A DNA stretch of 64,000 bases from Staphylococcus equorum (lineage in GTDB: Bacteria; Bacillota; Bacilli; Staphylococcales; Staphylococcaceae): NCBI RefSeq assembly GCF_001747895.1, contig NZ_LNNB01000026.1, positions 25,100 through 89,099 of the forward strand, written 5' to 3'. A program made the translations under genes and the position numbers. The notes beneath the pieces were generated by a model. It was not told the DNA's origin, searched no databases, and was given only the letters and a program-made list of their open reading frames with translations. Position 1 is the first letter of the stretch; every line of letters begins with the position of its first letter. Below, piece by piece: positions 39,760 through 48,371 of this stretch.

Positions 39760-40599
39760 ATGAAATCAATCTTACTTATAGGGCAGTCTAATATGGCAGG
39801 ACGTGGCTTTATCGATAGCGTGAAGCCGATTGTAGATGAGCGCATTCATGTGTTGAAAAATGGTAGATGGCAAATGATGGACGAACCGATACATAGTGAT
39901 CGTTCTGTTGCAGGTATAGGTCCCGCAGCATCGTTTGCTAAATTGTGGTTAGATGATCATCCAGATGAGACAATTGGCTTAATTCCTTGCGCAGATGGTG
40001 GCACATCGATTGATGATTGGGCAGAGGATCAAGTGTTAACGCGACATGCCATTTCTGAAGCTGAATTTGCGATGGAAAGCAGTGAACTCATCGGTATATT
40101 ATGGCATCAAGGCGAAAGTGATAGTTCAGAAGGTAAGCATCTTGACTACGAAACTAAGCTAAATCAAGTTGTGGATCATTTTAGACAAGCGCTTAATGCA
40201 CCTCAACTGCCATTCGTAATGGGCTTGCTAGGAGATTTCTTAGGCAAAGCAGCATTTGGTCAAAGTGCATCAGAATACACTCAAATTAATGAAGTGATTA
40301 AAACTGTCGCAGAAACAAAAGACAACTGTTTCTATGTAACGGCACAAGGTTTAACAGCCAATCCTGATGAGATTCATATCGATGCCCAGTCACAGCGGTT
40401 ATTAGGTATGCGATATTATGCAGCAATTACACAAGGTGAGAACATTAAAGATCCATTACCAGAAGAAAAGAAAGCGAATCATTTATTATATAAAAAAGAA
40501 TATACAAAGAATGAACAAATGTATATGTTAATAGCACGATTATCTAAGAATGAAATAACTTACCAAACATTCACAGAAGAAATGGCAAAGATGTATTAA
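39760..40599 (+). CDS. SGNH-type carbohydrate esterase (sialate O-acetylesterase / CE6-like)
   Basis: A 279-residue esterase. LLIGQSNMAGRG near residue 4 is the catalytic-serine block of the sialate O-acetylesterase/CE6 group, and LWHQGESDSSEG is the second signature. A late DEIHIDAQSQRLLG could supply the catalytic Asp and His. There is no signal peptide, so it would deacetylate a sugar inside the cell. The ATG at 39760 is chosen because GGGAAGGG lies upstream; an in-frame ATG at 39706 has no such support. The C-terminal 55 residues are charged and look like an added tail. The true substrate is unknown. Confidence 0.8.
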   Translation: MKSILLIGQSNMAGRGFIDSVKPIVDERIHVLKNGRWQMMDEPIHSDRSVAGIGPAASFAKLWLDDHPDETIGLIPCADGGTSIDDWAEDQVLTRHAISEAEFAMESSELIGILWHQGESDSSEGKHLDYETKLNQVVDHFRQALNAPQLPFVMGLLGDFLGKAAFGQSASEYTQINEVIKTVAETKDNCFYVTAQGLTANPDEIHIDAQSQRLLGMRYYAAITQGENIKDPLPEEKKANHLLYKKEYTKNEQMYMLIARLSKNEITYQTFTEEMAKMY

Positions 40600-40631
40600 A
40601 GCAATTACCCAGGAAATATTAAAATTTACAC

Positions 40632-40685
40632 AAAATACCCCAACAATAGGCACACTTTTCAGATGCTATTACTGGGGTGTTTTTA
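40632..40685. terminator. Bidirectional terminator
   Basis: AAAATACCCCA (40632-40642) pairs with TGGGGTGTTTTT (40673-40684), with an inner AATAG/CTATT pair, between convergent genes. Confidence 0.85.
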
Positions 40686-40704
40686 ATACGCTTCTGCCAA
40701 AAAT

Positions 40705-41010
40705 CTACTCAACACGACCATGTGTAATCTGTGTTAATCCTTCATTTATCGTGAAGATTTTGGCGTTGATTTCAGTCACACCCATAGCATTGAGTCGTTC
40801 ACTATGCATATTTAAGTAACTTTCAGCATGCGCTTTGCTGTCGAAGGCGTAAATACCACCTGCTTCTTTAGCTGTTTCGTTCTCAGTCCAGATTTTCCAT
40901 AAAAATCCTGGTTCATCATTAATTGATTTTGCTAAATCAGCGAATTGTTGTGCCATTTCGTCTCCAAATGGACCATCTAAAGGAAAATCGACTTGTAAAA
41001 TATGTACCAT
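40705..41010 (-). CDS. YdhR-family putative monooxygenase
   Basis: A 101-residue protein of the YdhR group, dimeric alpha+beta barrels proposed to act as monooxygenases on aromatic compounds. ILQVDFPLDGPFGDEM at the start and EPGFLWKIWTENETAKEAGGIYAF-type sequence in the middle (split by the usual short loop) match the family, as does the full length. AAAGGATG precedes the ATG. No pathway genes are nearby, so function is open. Confidence 0.85.
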   Translation of the reverse strand: MVHILQVDFPLDGPFGDEMAQQFADLAKSINDEPGFLWKIWTENETAKEAGGIYAFDSKAHAESYLNMHSERLNAMGVTEINAKIFTINEGLTQITHGRVE

Positions 41011-41151
41011 AATATATCATCCTTTCTAATTTCGTATTCATATATTCACTATACATGGGAAATTCGCATAGTGATAAAATTTCAACTGCTAATGTTTAAA
41101 AAAATATAATTTAATTCCAATAATAATTTTAATGTATAAAAGAGGTAATGC

Positions 41152-41179
41152 TTGCAATTAACAAGATTCGGAGTATGAT
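41152..41179 (+). promoter_or_regulatory. Promoter of the IsaB-like gene
   Basis: TTGCAA at 41152-41157 and TATGAT at 41174-41179 with a 16-base spacer, 55 bases before the start codon. Confidence 0.5.
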
Positions 41180-41236
41180 GAAGGTGAATAATTACACTCG
41201 CCAAAAAGGAAAACTACAAAATAGGAGTGATTTATT

Positions 41237-41824
41237 ATGAATAAAGTAGTAAAGTTACTATCTTCAACAGTCATAGTATCAACACTTGTCGTAGGTTCTT
41301 CCGCAGCGTATATCACGAGTAATAATCAAGAAGTCAAAGCGCAGTCAGAGCAAGTACAGAAATGGGGACACGGTGAAGGTGGTGCTAGCGGTGCCAACAC
41401 TGAAAGTAGTGCAAGTTTAAAAGCTGAAACGCCATGGTACAACTACGAAGGTTATACAACGTATGATGGTTCATTTACACAAGATTATAATTTTGTAAGA
41501 GCATTAAAATACGATAATGTCTCAATCGATGGTTATAAAGTAGACCCAAAAGCAGACTCCGAAGTTGAGTATAACGAAACAGTTTATGATACAACAGCAT
41601 CATTTAATAAAGATGATGAAGTTTTTCAAACAACATTCTTCACTAAACCAGATTCAGTTTCAAAGGATACATTTAAAGATGCACACAGTTCTAATGAAAT
41701 AGCTGAAGAAGGTAAACTTGGTAACGACGATGGCACATTTGTAAAATATAAAACAAATGAAGGTAGCTACACAGCATTCTTTGATACAAAAGATAATTTA
41801 ATGGAAATGACTATAAGCCAATAG
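41237..41824 (+). CDS. IsaB-like secreted antigen
   Basis: A 195-residue secreted protein. Residues 1 to about 35 form a signal peptide with a hydrophobic core (VIVSTLVVGSSAAY) and a VKA cleavage site before Gln-Ser. WYNYEGYTTYDGSF followed by NFVRALKYDNVSIDGYKV matches the core of the immunodominant antigen B family of staphylococci. A Gly/Ser-rich stretch (about 43-60) precedes it. AGGAGTG precedes the ATG. IsaB binds nucleic acids in S. aureus; whether this homologue does is untested. A terminator follows. Confidence 0.8.
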   Translation: MNKVVKLLSSTVIVSTLVVGSSAAYITSNNQEVKAQSEQVQKWGHGEGGASGANTESSASLKAETPWYNYEGYTTYDGSFTQDYNFVRALKYDNVSIDGYKVDPKADSEVEYNETVYDTTASFNKDDEVFQTTFFTKPDSVSKDTFKDAHSSNEIAEEGKLGNDDGTFVKYKTNEGSYTAFFDTKDNLMEMTISQ

Positions 41825-41879
41825 CCAATAGCCATACAGAATATCAGTTGTATTTATGATAAAGCATGATTTGTTCACT

Positions 41880-41916
41880 CCTCATTGTTAGTGATTATGA
41901 CAATGAGGGGTTTTTA
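41880..41916 (+). terminator. Terminator after the IsaB-like gene
   Basis: CCTCATTGT (41880-41888) pairs with ACAATGAGG (41900-41908), followed by GGTTTTTATT. Confidence 0.9.
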
Positions 41917-41949
41917 TTGTAGAAACAAAATCTAGGGATTTATAAATAA

Positions 41950-41978
41950 TTGTATTTTTGCAATATAATAATTATAGT
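41950..41978 (+). promoter_or_regulatory. Promoter of the beta-lactamase gene
   Basis: TTGTAT at 41950-41955, 17 bases, TATAGT at 41973-41978. No TACA/TGTA-type BlaI operator palindrome is visible around it. Confidence 0.6.
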
Positions 41979-42022
41979 TAACATAAGCATAAGAATATTT
42001 AAATTAAGGGAGTTGGATAGTT

Positions 42023-42871
42023 ATGAAAAAAGTTTTTTGGGGTTTAGTGTTTAGTGCATTATTTTTCATGTTAAGCAATGGTACGGTTTCAGCGAATGAA
42101 TTTGATAAAATAGAAAAAGATAATAACACAACAGTTGGCGTATATGGTATTAATACTGAGAATGGTAAAAAAGTTCAACACAATGCGAATGAACGCTTTG
42201 CATTTGCTTCTACTTTTAAAGCCATCGCGAGCGGTGTGTTATTAAATAATTATTCGGAAAAAGATTTAAATAAAAAAATAACAATTAATGAGGCAGATAT
42301 TGTAGAATATTCACCTGTAACTGAAAATTACATAGGTAAACAAATGACGCTTAAAGATTTAATTAAAGCATCTATGTTACAAAGTGATAATATGGCTAAT
42401 AATAAAATAATGGAAGAACTTGGTGGCGTTAAAGCCTTTAAACATGAGTTGAAGCAATTAGGTGATAATATTTCTAATCCGCAACGCTTAGAACCAGAGT
42501 TAAATCTCTATGATCCAAATAGTACAGCTGATACTACAACACCTAGAGCTGCAGCACAGACATTAAATACAATTTTAACAAGTGACCAAATAAGTGATGG
42601 GAATTTAGATTTACTGAAACAAGTTATGATTGAAAATGAAACGGGCGATAGTTTAATTAAAGCAGGTGCACCAGATAACTATATCGTTGGAGATAAAAGT
42701 GGCCAGGGCTTAACATATGCTACGCGTAATGATTTGGCATTTATCTATCCAGATAAACATAAAAAACCAATTATTCTTGCAATTTATACAAAACAAGATG
42801 ACAAAGATGGTCAGCCAGATGATAAAGTAATCGCAGATGCTGCTGAAGAAGCAATTGCACAATTACGCTAA
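42023..42871 (+). CDS. Class A beta-lactamase (chromosomal, BlaZ-like)
   Basis: A 282-residue serine beta-lactamase with all class A motifs: STFK (Ser63-Lys66 of the precursor), SDN at 121-123, EPELN beginning with the general-base Glu157, and KSG at 225-227. It resembles S. aureus BlaZ along its length but is clearly divergent. The signal peptide ends in VSA before Asn-Glu and has no lipobox cysteine, unlike BlaZ, so the product should be released by signal peptidase I. The blaR1-blaI regulators are absent; a LysR-type gene follows 40 bases downstream. AAGGGAG precedes the ATG. Penicillin hydrolysis is expected; level of expression cannot be judged. Confidence 0.92.
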   Translation: MKKVFWGLVFSALFFMLSNGTVSANEFDKIEKDNNTTVGVYGINTENGKKVQHNANERFAFASTFKAIASGVLLNNYSEKDLNKKITINEADIVEYSPVTENYIGKQMTLKDLIKASMLQSDNMANNKIMEELGGVKAFKHELKQLGDNISNPQRLEPELNLYDPNSTADTTTPRAAAQTLNTILTSDQISDGNLDLLKQVMIENETGDSLIKAGAPDNYIVGDKSGQGLTYATRNDLAFIYPDKHKKPIILAIYTKQDDKDGQPDDKVIADAAEEAIAQLR

Positions 42872-42911
42872 GTTAATAAAATGAGGATAGGGCTATTCAG
42901 AGGAGCAGAAT

Positions 42912-43787
42912 ATGGAAATAAAACAAATGAAATATTTTGTAGAAGTTGTGAGAAATGGTGGGATGACACAAGCTTCAGAACATTTATATATCGCACAGTC
43001 TACAATTAGTAAAAATATTAAAAGTATTGAAAATGAATTTGACATTACTTTATTTGATAGAAGAAAAAAACATATTATTCTAACGGATATAGGCCAGATT
43101 TTTTATGATAAGTGTGTTGAAGCATTAGCAGTTTTGGATGATTTATCTTTAGAAATGGGCGACGTAACAAATTTAGAAAGGGGTCATATCCGCATTGGCA
43201 TATCGGCAATTATGAATGTCAGGTTATTTACGGAAAGTTTAAACCAGTTTCATTCCAAGTATCCTAATGTGACATATGAAGTTATTGAAGGTGGCGGAAA
43301 AGCGGTCGAATTTTATTTGAACAATGATGAAATTGACGTCGGTATTACAACTTTACCAGTGGATGAGGATATCTATCATGCGGTACCTCTATATAAAGAA
43401 AAGTTATTACTTATCGTTGATAAAAATTCTGAGTTAGCACAACAATCATCTATTTATTTAGGGGATTTGAAAGATGAAAGCTTTATTATGTTTCATGATG
43501 ACTATTACCTGAAGGATCAAATTATAGAAAGCTGTAGAAAAGTAGGCTTTCATCCTAAAACAGTAGCTAAAATGTCTCAAATTACTTTTATAGAAAATAT
43601 GATTCGTGATGGTATTGGCGTGAGTATCTTACCTGAGAGTATCGTCAATATTTTAAATGATGGTGTTGTCGGTATTGAAATAAATGGTGCTGATGTAGCG
43701 TGGAATTTAGGTGTTATATGGAAGAAAGAAAGTTATATGAATCATGTTACGCATGAATGGATTAATTTTTTAAAGGATTTGAAATAA
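42912..43787 (+). CDS. LysR-family transcriptional regulator
   Basis: A 291-residue LysR regulator: N-terminal winged helix-turn-helix (MEIKQMKYFVEVVRNGG, SQSTISKNIKSIE-like stretch), then a two-lobed effector domain starting near residue 90. It resembles the CidR/CynR branch. AGAGGAG precedes the ATG. It could be co-transcribed with the beta-lactamase gene, and possible ATTCC-N5-GGAAT dyads lie just after its stop (near 43810). Target genes and effector are unknown; no intact divergent target is present. Confidence 0.88.
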   Translation: MEIKQMKYFVEVVRNGGMTQASEHLYIAQSTISKNIKSIENEFDITLFDRRKKHIILTDIGQIFYDKCVEALAVLDDLSLEMGDVTNLERGHIRIGISAIMNVRLFTESLNQFHSKYPNVTYEVIEGGGKAVEFYLNNDEIDVGITTLPVDEDIYHAVPLYKEKLLLIVDKNSELAQQSSIYLGDLKDESFIMFHDDYYLKDQIIESCRKVGFHPKTVAKMSQITFIENMIRDGIGVSILPESIVNILNDGVVGIEINGADVAWNLGVIWKKESYMNHVTHEWINFLKDLK

Positions 43788-44104
43788 AAAAGCGTTGTTA
43801 AAGTTGAAGTATTCCACTAAGGAATGTCAAATATTCCAACTATGTATTTTAATCATAGATAAAGGAGTAATATAATGGAATCTGTAGAGGGTTATGAGTA
43901 CTGATTAACTGATCATTGCAAAATGGTTATAAGTTGAGTTTTCAATATGTATGAATATCCACGTACAATCAATATATGATAGCTTTTATAATAAACGATA
44001 ATTCAACTCAGGACTCATAACGGCAGAAGATAACTAAGGGAGTCCTCAAATTTTATAAAAATGGTAATCATAACGTACTAATCAGAGATGAAAGTAGGAT
44101 TAGA

Positions 44105-44144
44105 TACGTGATGCATTTGTAATATAGATACAAATGCATCGTAT
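44105..44144. repeat. Perfect 12-bp inverted repeat in non-coding DNA
   Basis: GATGCATTTGTA (44110-44121) and TACAAATGCATC (44129-44140) are perfect complements around a seven-base loop; ATAC and GTAT outside can extend the stem across a short bulge. There is no T-run, so it is not a typical terminator. Confidence 0.75.
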
Positions 44145-44554
44145 GTTGACCAATGCTTGCACAGTTGCGTGTTTTAGAAATTATAGTTAAAACCAATAAA
44201 ATTCATCAGTTCTCCCATTTAAAAACTGAAAACAATCCCTATCTCTCTAAATATTGGTTAACTTTTTTCTGTACAAACAAGATGTGTTGTAATACGTAAC
44301 TTGCAAGCAATATATAAAGCGCGCGTTATATTAACGGCATTTTAGCAAGTAGCGTGTCATTACATTATAAAGTGATAGGTGTACGCTATGTTGTATAACA
44401 GACAACAAGACAGGCACAATGCAACTTAGTAATGGCATTCCTAGATTATAACAATCACTTGCTAGATGCCTTCATATATTTAAGAAAGCTTATGCTTCAG
44501 TTGAAGTAATATTAAAAAGTAATAACCCTCTAGATAAATATCTCTCAAACAAGT

Positions 44555-44594
44555 GCGACCCTGACTACACTGTCCAATGTAGCTAGGGTCGCTT
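44555..44594. terminator. Terminator after the LacI-type regulator gene
   Basis: GCGACCCT (44555-44562) pairs with AGGGTCGC (44585-44592), with an inner CTACA/TGTAG stem. It is oriented to serve the minus-strand regulator and possibly also plus-strand transcription. Confidence 0.8.
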
Positions 44595-44620
44595 TGTTAA
44601 TTTAATGGAATTTGCATATA

Positions 44621-45565
44621 TTAAATATTATGCTGTAATGATGGGTGTAAATGATATGCTGCATCGGTTGGTTCATTTTTAATAACTTTATCTAATGTAG
44701 TCACGATTTTTTGAGCGATTTCAGATGTAGGCACCCCAATAGCGTTGACAGGGTAATCTAATTTTTTAATTTGTGGAATATTATCATAAGAATAAATCAT
44801 TGGTTGATTTTCAGGTCCAATGGCATTAATCGTTCCTACAGTAATATCGTAACTTCCGCAAATCACACCAGGAGAAAGCGCGTCGCTTTTCAAATATTGT
44901 TTCACGGATGCTTCGGCATCTATAGCATTCAATCCGTTAGAATCGATAATACGATAGGTAATATTTTGCGCTTTGCAGTAATTAGTAATCGCATCTTTTT
45001 TAGCGATTTGACGGGCATCGTTTGTATTAATATCGCCTATGTAATCAATCGTTTGTATACCTTGTTCTAATAGGGCGTTAATGGCCATAATCATCGCTTC
45101 TGCATGATTGACATTGATAATCGGGTAGGGAATATCTCTGTCTACACCGTACGCGACTACCGGAACGTTATTATAAATTTCAGGTGGTAAGTTTGAATTG
45201 TCACCTTCATCAAAGATCACAATACCATCACAGCCGAATTCTACAAATTTCTTTGAAGCGGCCGCAACATCATCGATTGAAACAAACATGACATAACCGA
45301 GGGATTTAATAGCTCTATTAATTTCTGAAATTAGATGTGTCACGGCAACACGATCCACAGAAGGCCAGATTAATCCAATTGTGCCACTTCTTTTAGAAAC
45401 GAGTGCTCGTGCCGAATGATTAGGTATGTAATTCATTTCAAGCGCTTTTTGTTGAATCATTTGTTTTGTTTTTGGTTTAACGAGTTGGGAATTTTTTAAT
45501 GCTTTACTGACCGTGGAATAACTGACACCACAGGCTTCGGCAACATCTTTTAAAGTTACAGCCAT
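44621..45565 (-). CDS. LacI-family repressor of glucuronate catabolism (KdgR-like)
   Basis: A 314-residue LacI/GalR regulator: helix-turn-helix TLKDVAEACGVSYSTVSKAL at residues 4-23, hinge HSARALVSKRSGTIGL, then a periplasmic-binding-protein-like effector domain. It is divergent from the kdgA operon, and a perfect 18-bp palindrome with the central CG expected of LacI operators lies in between, inside the operon promoter. It therefore most likely represses the operon and perhaps itself, with 2-keto-3-deoxygluconate or its phosphate as likely inducer (inferred from KdgR relatives). AAGGAGAA precedes the ATG. Confidence 0.88.
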   Translation of the reverse strand: MAVTLKDVAEACGVSYSTVSKALKNSQLVKPKTKQMIQQKALEMNYIPNHSARALVSKRSGTIGLIWPSVDRVAVTHLISEINRAIKSLGYVMFVSIDDVAAASKKFVEFGCDGIVIFDEGDNSNLPPEIYNNVPVVAYGVDRDIPYPIINVNHAEAMIMAINALLEQGIQTIDYIGDINTNDARQIAKKDAITNYCKAQNITYRIIDSNGLNAIDAEASVKQYLKSDALSPGVICGSYDITVGTINAIGPENQPMIYSYDNIPQIKKLDYPVNAIGVPTSEIAQKIVTTLDKVIKNEPTDAAYHLHPSLQHNI

Positions 45566-45639
45566 AAAAGTTCTCCTTGAAATAGATTGATTTAAGTTAG
45601 AATTAATTATACCATAGAGATAAGCGTTAGAATATTTTT

Positions 45640-45668
45640 TTGAATCTTAATAACAACGTTGTTATTTT
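45640..45668 (+). promoter_or_regulatory. Operon promoter with embedded LacI-type operator
   Basis: TTGAAT (45640-45645) and TATTTT (45663-45668) are 17 bases apart. The perfect palindrome AATAACAACGTTGTTATT (45649-45666) fills the spacer and covers most of the -10, the ideal place for repression by the divergent LacI-family protein. Confidence 0.8.
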
Positions 45669-45712
45669 TAGCAAGCAAACACAAGAAATGAAATTTATAA
45701 GGAGATGTAAAG

Positions 45713-46330
45713 ATGAATTCAAGAGATACGATGAAGTATATTCAAGAAGGTCAACACATTGCAGTGATGCGCACAGACAACCCGGAGACGTTTTTAGATA
45801 TTTCAAATGTAATTATAGAACAAGGGCTTAATATTATCGAAGTGACTTTAACAACGCCAAATGCAATAGAAATTATTGCTGAATTATCTAAAAGAGAAGA
45901 CGCGCTGATTGGTGCAGGTACTGTACTTGATAGCGTATCAGCACGTACAGCAATTTTAAACGGTGCTAAATTTATTGTAAGCCCATCTTTTGATGAGGAA
46001 ACAGCTAAAATCGCTAACTTGTATGATGTTCCGTATATTCCAGGATGCATGACTGTTAAAGAAATGGTCGAATCTTTACGCTATGGTTGTAAAGTATTAA
46101 AACTATTCCCAGCTACACAGTTTTCACCTAAATCTATCAAAGATTTCAAAGGTCCATTACCACAAATTGAGATTGTTCCAACTGGTGGCGTGGGCAAAGA
46201 TAATCAAAAAGAATGGTTAGACGCAGGTAGTTTTGCAGTAGGTATTGGCAGTGAAATCACAAAAATTTATCAACAACAAGGAAAAGAAGCTTTAGTGCAA
46301 TATATTTCTGAACTAAAAAGAGAGGTATAA
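45713..46330 (+). CDS. kdgA: 2-keto-3-deoxy-6-phosphogluconate aldolase
   Basis: A 205-residue class I aldolase splitting 2-keto-3-deoxy-6-phosphogluconate into pyruvate and glyceraldehyde-3-phosphate. Glu43 in IIEVTLTT and the Schiff-base Lys130 in KLFPAT are the catalytic residues, and GAGTVLD and PTGGV complete the barrel signatures. AAGGAGATG precedes the ATG. First gene of the glucuronate operon; kdgK begins two bases after its stop. Confidence 0.93.
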   Translation: MNSRDTMKYIQEGQHIAVMRTDNPETFLDISNVIIEQGLNIIEVTLTTPNAIEIIAELSKREDALIGAGTVLDSVSARTAILNGAKFIVSPSFDEETAKIANLYDVPYIPGCMTVKEMVESLRYGCKVLKLFPATQFSPKSIKDFKGPLPQIEIVPTGGVGKDNQKEWLDAGSFAVGIGSEITKIYQQQGKEALVQYISELKREV

Positions 46331-46332
46331 CT

Positions 46333-47304
46333 ATGACGGTATTTGGATTTGGAGAAGTATTACTACGCTATACTCCACCTGATTACAAACAACTGAAAGA
46401 TGCCAATACATTTGGTGTTAATGTTGGAGGTGCAGAATTAAATGCGCTCGTGACCTTATCTCAATTTGGGCACGCTACTGAAATGTTAACAGTATTACCA
46501 CAACACGCGTTAGGTAATTTAGCATTGAAAAAGATGTATCAGACACAAGTAGGTACAACATTTGTGAAACAACAAGACGGTAGAATAGGCACATATTATA
46601 TGGAAGAGAGCTTTGACTTCCGAAGTGGTAAAGTCATTTATGATCGCGAACATTCAACTTTCGCAGAACATGGGGCAAGCGTCATCGAGGGCTTACCAAT
46701 ACAAAGTGGTGATTACTTTGTATTGACTGGTATTACATTGGCAGTTAATACAGTAGTGCGACAACACATCGTTGATATACTATCTAAATTGAAACAACAA
46801 GGTGTTAAAATCGTATTTGATATTAATTTCAGAAGTAACTTGTGGACCAAAGAAGAAGCAGTACCAGTAATCAAGTCTGTACTTCCACTTGTTGACGTAC
46901 TCTTCTTTGGTAAAAAGGATGCGACGCATTTACTTGAGACAAATTCAGAAGAAGATGATATGAAGACATGTGCCGAAACGATTCAAGCACAATATGAGAT
47001 ACCATTAATGGCTTCCAGTAATAGAGATATTGAGCAAAGTACATTACAAGGTATTATGTTAGCACATCAAAACTATATTGAAGGCGAAGCTTATCAATAT
47101 ACGGTACTGAATCGCATTGGAGCCGGTGATGCATTTATGGCTGGTGTCTTACATGGACTCATTCGTAATTGGCAATTAGACGAGACTATAGATTTTGCGA
47201 CGAAATGTTCAGTCTTACAACATACGACAAATGAGGATGCATTAAGTATAGAAGAAAGTGACGTGCATAATTTATCCTCTCATTTCGGTGGGCTTAGTCG
47301 ATAG
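46333..47304 (+). CDS. kdgK: 2-keto-3-deoxygluconate kinase
   Basis: A PfkB-family sugar kinase of 323 residues that phosphorylates 2-keto-3-deoxygluconate. The N-terminal GGAELNALVTLSQFG segment and the C-terminal IGAGDAFMAG, with catalytic Asp266, are the PfkB signatures. It sits between kdgA and the TRAP transporter genes and overlaps neither. Assignment to KDG rather than another sugar acid rests on the operon. Confidence 0.9.
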   Translation: MTVFGFGEVLLRYTPPDYKQLKDANTFGVNVGGAELNALVTLSQFGHATEMLTVLPQHALGNLALKKMYQTQVGTTFVKQQDGRIGTYYMEESFDFRSGKVIYDREHSTFAEHGASVIEGLPIQSGDYFVLTGITLAVNTVVRQHIVDILSKLKQQGVKIVFDINFRSNLWTKEEAVPVIKSVLPLVDVLFFGKKDATHLLETNSEEDDMKTCAETIQAQYEIPLMASSNRDIEQSTLQGIMLAHQNYIEGEAYQYTVLNRIGAGDAFMAGVLHGLIRNWQLDETIDFATKCSVLQHTTNEDALSIEESDVHNLSSHFGGLSR

Positions 47305-47333
47305 AACCTTAAACAAAGGGGCATAAGACATAT

Positions 47334-48371
47334 ATGAAAAAATTTTTAGCACTATTTGTAAGCGCATTCTTTATAACGGGAATGTTAGCTTTATCACTTC
47401 CTCATACTTATGTTAATGCGGAAGAGAAGACAAAAGAAATTATGTTAGCACATAATCAACCGACCAGCCATCCAGTTCATAAATCACTCGAGATTTTTAA
47501 GGAAAGATTAGAGGAAACATCTCATGGTCAACTTAAAGTTAATATTTATCCGAATGGTCAATTAGGTAGTGAACGTGAAGCAATTGAAATGACGCAGACG
47601 AATGCAATACAAATGACTAAAGTGTCATCTGCAGCATTGGAAAGCTTTTCTCCAACCTATTCATTGTTTAACATGCCTTATCTATTTGAATCAGAAGAGA
47701 ATTATCGTCATGTTATGAAACAACAAGAAGTACAAGATGCGTTTTTTAAATCCACTGGAGATAAGGGGTTCCTAGGGATTACATATTATGACGCTGGCGT
47801 GCGTAATATATACACGAAGGATAAAAAAATTGAAGATAATAGTGACTTGGAAGGTTTGAAAATAAGAGTTCAACCAAGTAAAACGAGTGTCGATTTAATT
47901 AAGTCATTAGGCGGCACACCGACACCAATGGATTACGGTGAAGTATATACAGCGATACAATCGGGTGTGATTGATGCAGCTGAAAATAATGAAACCTCAC
48001 TTACAACAAACAACCACGGTGAAGTTGCTAAAAATTATCATTATACGGAACACGCAATTGTTCCAGATATCTTGATTATGAATAAAGATACGTATGATGA
48101 CTTAACGAAACAACAACAGAAATGGTTGAAAGATGCAGCGGCTTATTCTACTGAGAAACATGAAGTGATTTGGGATAAAGAAGTGAAAGAAGCTAAAAAG
48201 ACAGCTAAAGAGGATATGGGTGTGAAATTCCATAACGTAGATAAATCTTCTTTCAAAAAAGCATCTCAGCCTCTACAAGATGAATTTAAAAAGAATCCAG
48301 ATACAAAAGATGATTATAAATTAATCGAGAAGGAGGAGCAACTTTATGAAAAAAGCAAAAAAGATCATTGA
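47334..48371 (+). CDS. TRAP transporter substrate-binding protein (DctP type)
   Basis: A 345-residue extracytoplasmic solute receptor for the tripartite transporter. LAHNQPTSHPVHKSLEIF and the arginine-bearing GLKIRVQPS plus GGTPTPMDYGEVYTAIQSG are DctP landmarks; the arginine normally binds the substrate carboxylate. Residues 1-29 form a signal peptide ending VNA, with no cysteine at the cleavage site, so it is not a lipoprotein, unusual for a Gram-positive binding protein. Its last 26 bases overlap dctQ. A glucuronate ligand is inferred from the operon. Confidence 0.9.
   Translation: MKKFLALFVSAFFITGMLALSLPHTYVNAEEKTKEIMLAHNQPTSHPVHKSLEIFKERLEETSHGQLKVNIYPNGQLGSEREAIEMTQTNAIQMTKVSSAALESFSPTYSLFNMPYLFESEENYRHVMKQQEVQDAFFKSTGDKGFLGITYYDAGVRNIYTKDKKIEDNSDLEGLKIRVQPSKTSVDLIKSLGGTPTPMDYGEVYTAIQSGVIDAAENNETSLTTNNHGEVAKNYHYTEHAIVPDILIMNKDTYDDLTKQQQKWLKDAAAYSTEKHEVIWDKEVKEAKKTAKEDMGVKFHNVDKSSFKKASQPLQDEFKKNPDTKDDYKLIEKEEQLYEKSKKDH

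Larger units (their letters stand above)
43788..44620. other. Long non-coding region with inverted repeats and a truncated start
   Basis: About 830 bases without a convincing gene. Near its start an AAAGGAG site is followed by ATG and only nine codons (43875-43904), as if a gene start has been left behind. GTTATGAGT (about 43890) is complementary to ACTCATAAC (about 44013), and AGGACTC (44010-44016) pairs with GAGTCCT (44040-44046). A perfect 12-bp hairpin lies at 44110-44140. The last 40 bases hold a terminator. It may encode a small RNA or be a decayed locus. Confidence 0.5.

Noticed and set aside
41237..43787. Beta-lactamase carried on a Tn552-like transposon
   Set aside because: No blaR1, blaI, transposase, resolvase or terminal repeats were seen.
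44110..44140. 12-bp hairpin as an intrinsic terminator
   Set aside because: No T-run follows on either strand, and no gene ends there.
45640..45831. 63-codon frame ahead of and overlapping kdgA
   Set aside because: It runs through the promoter and operator and into kdgA in another frame, with no family features.
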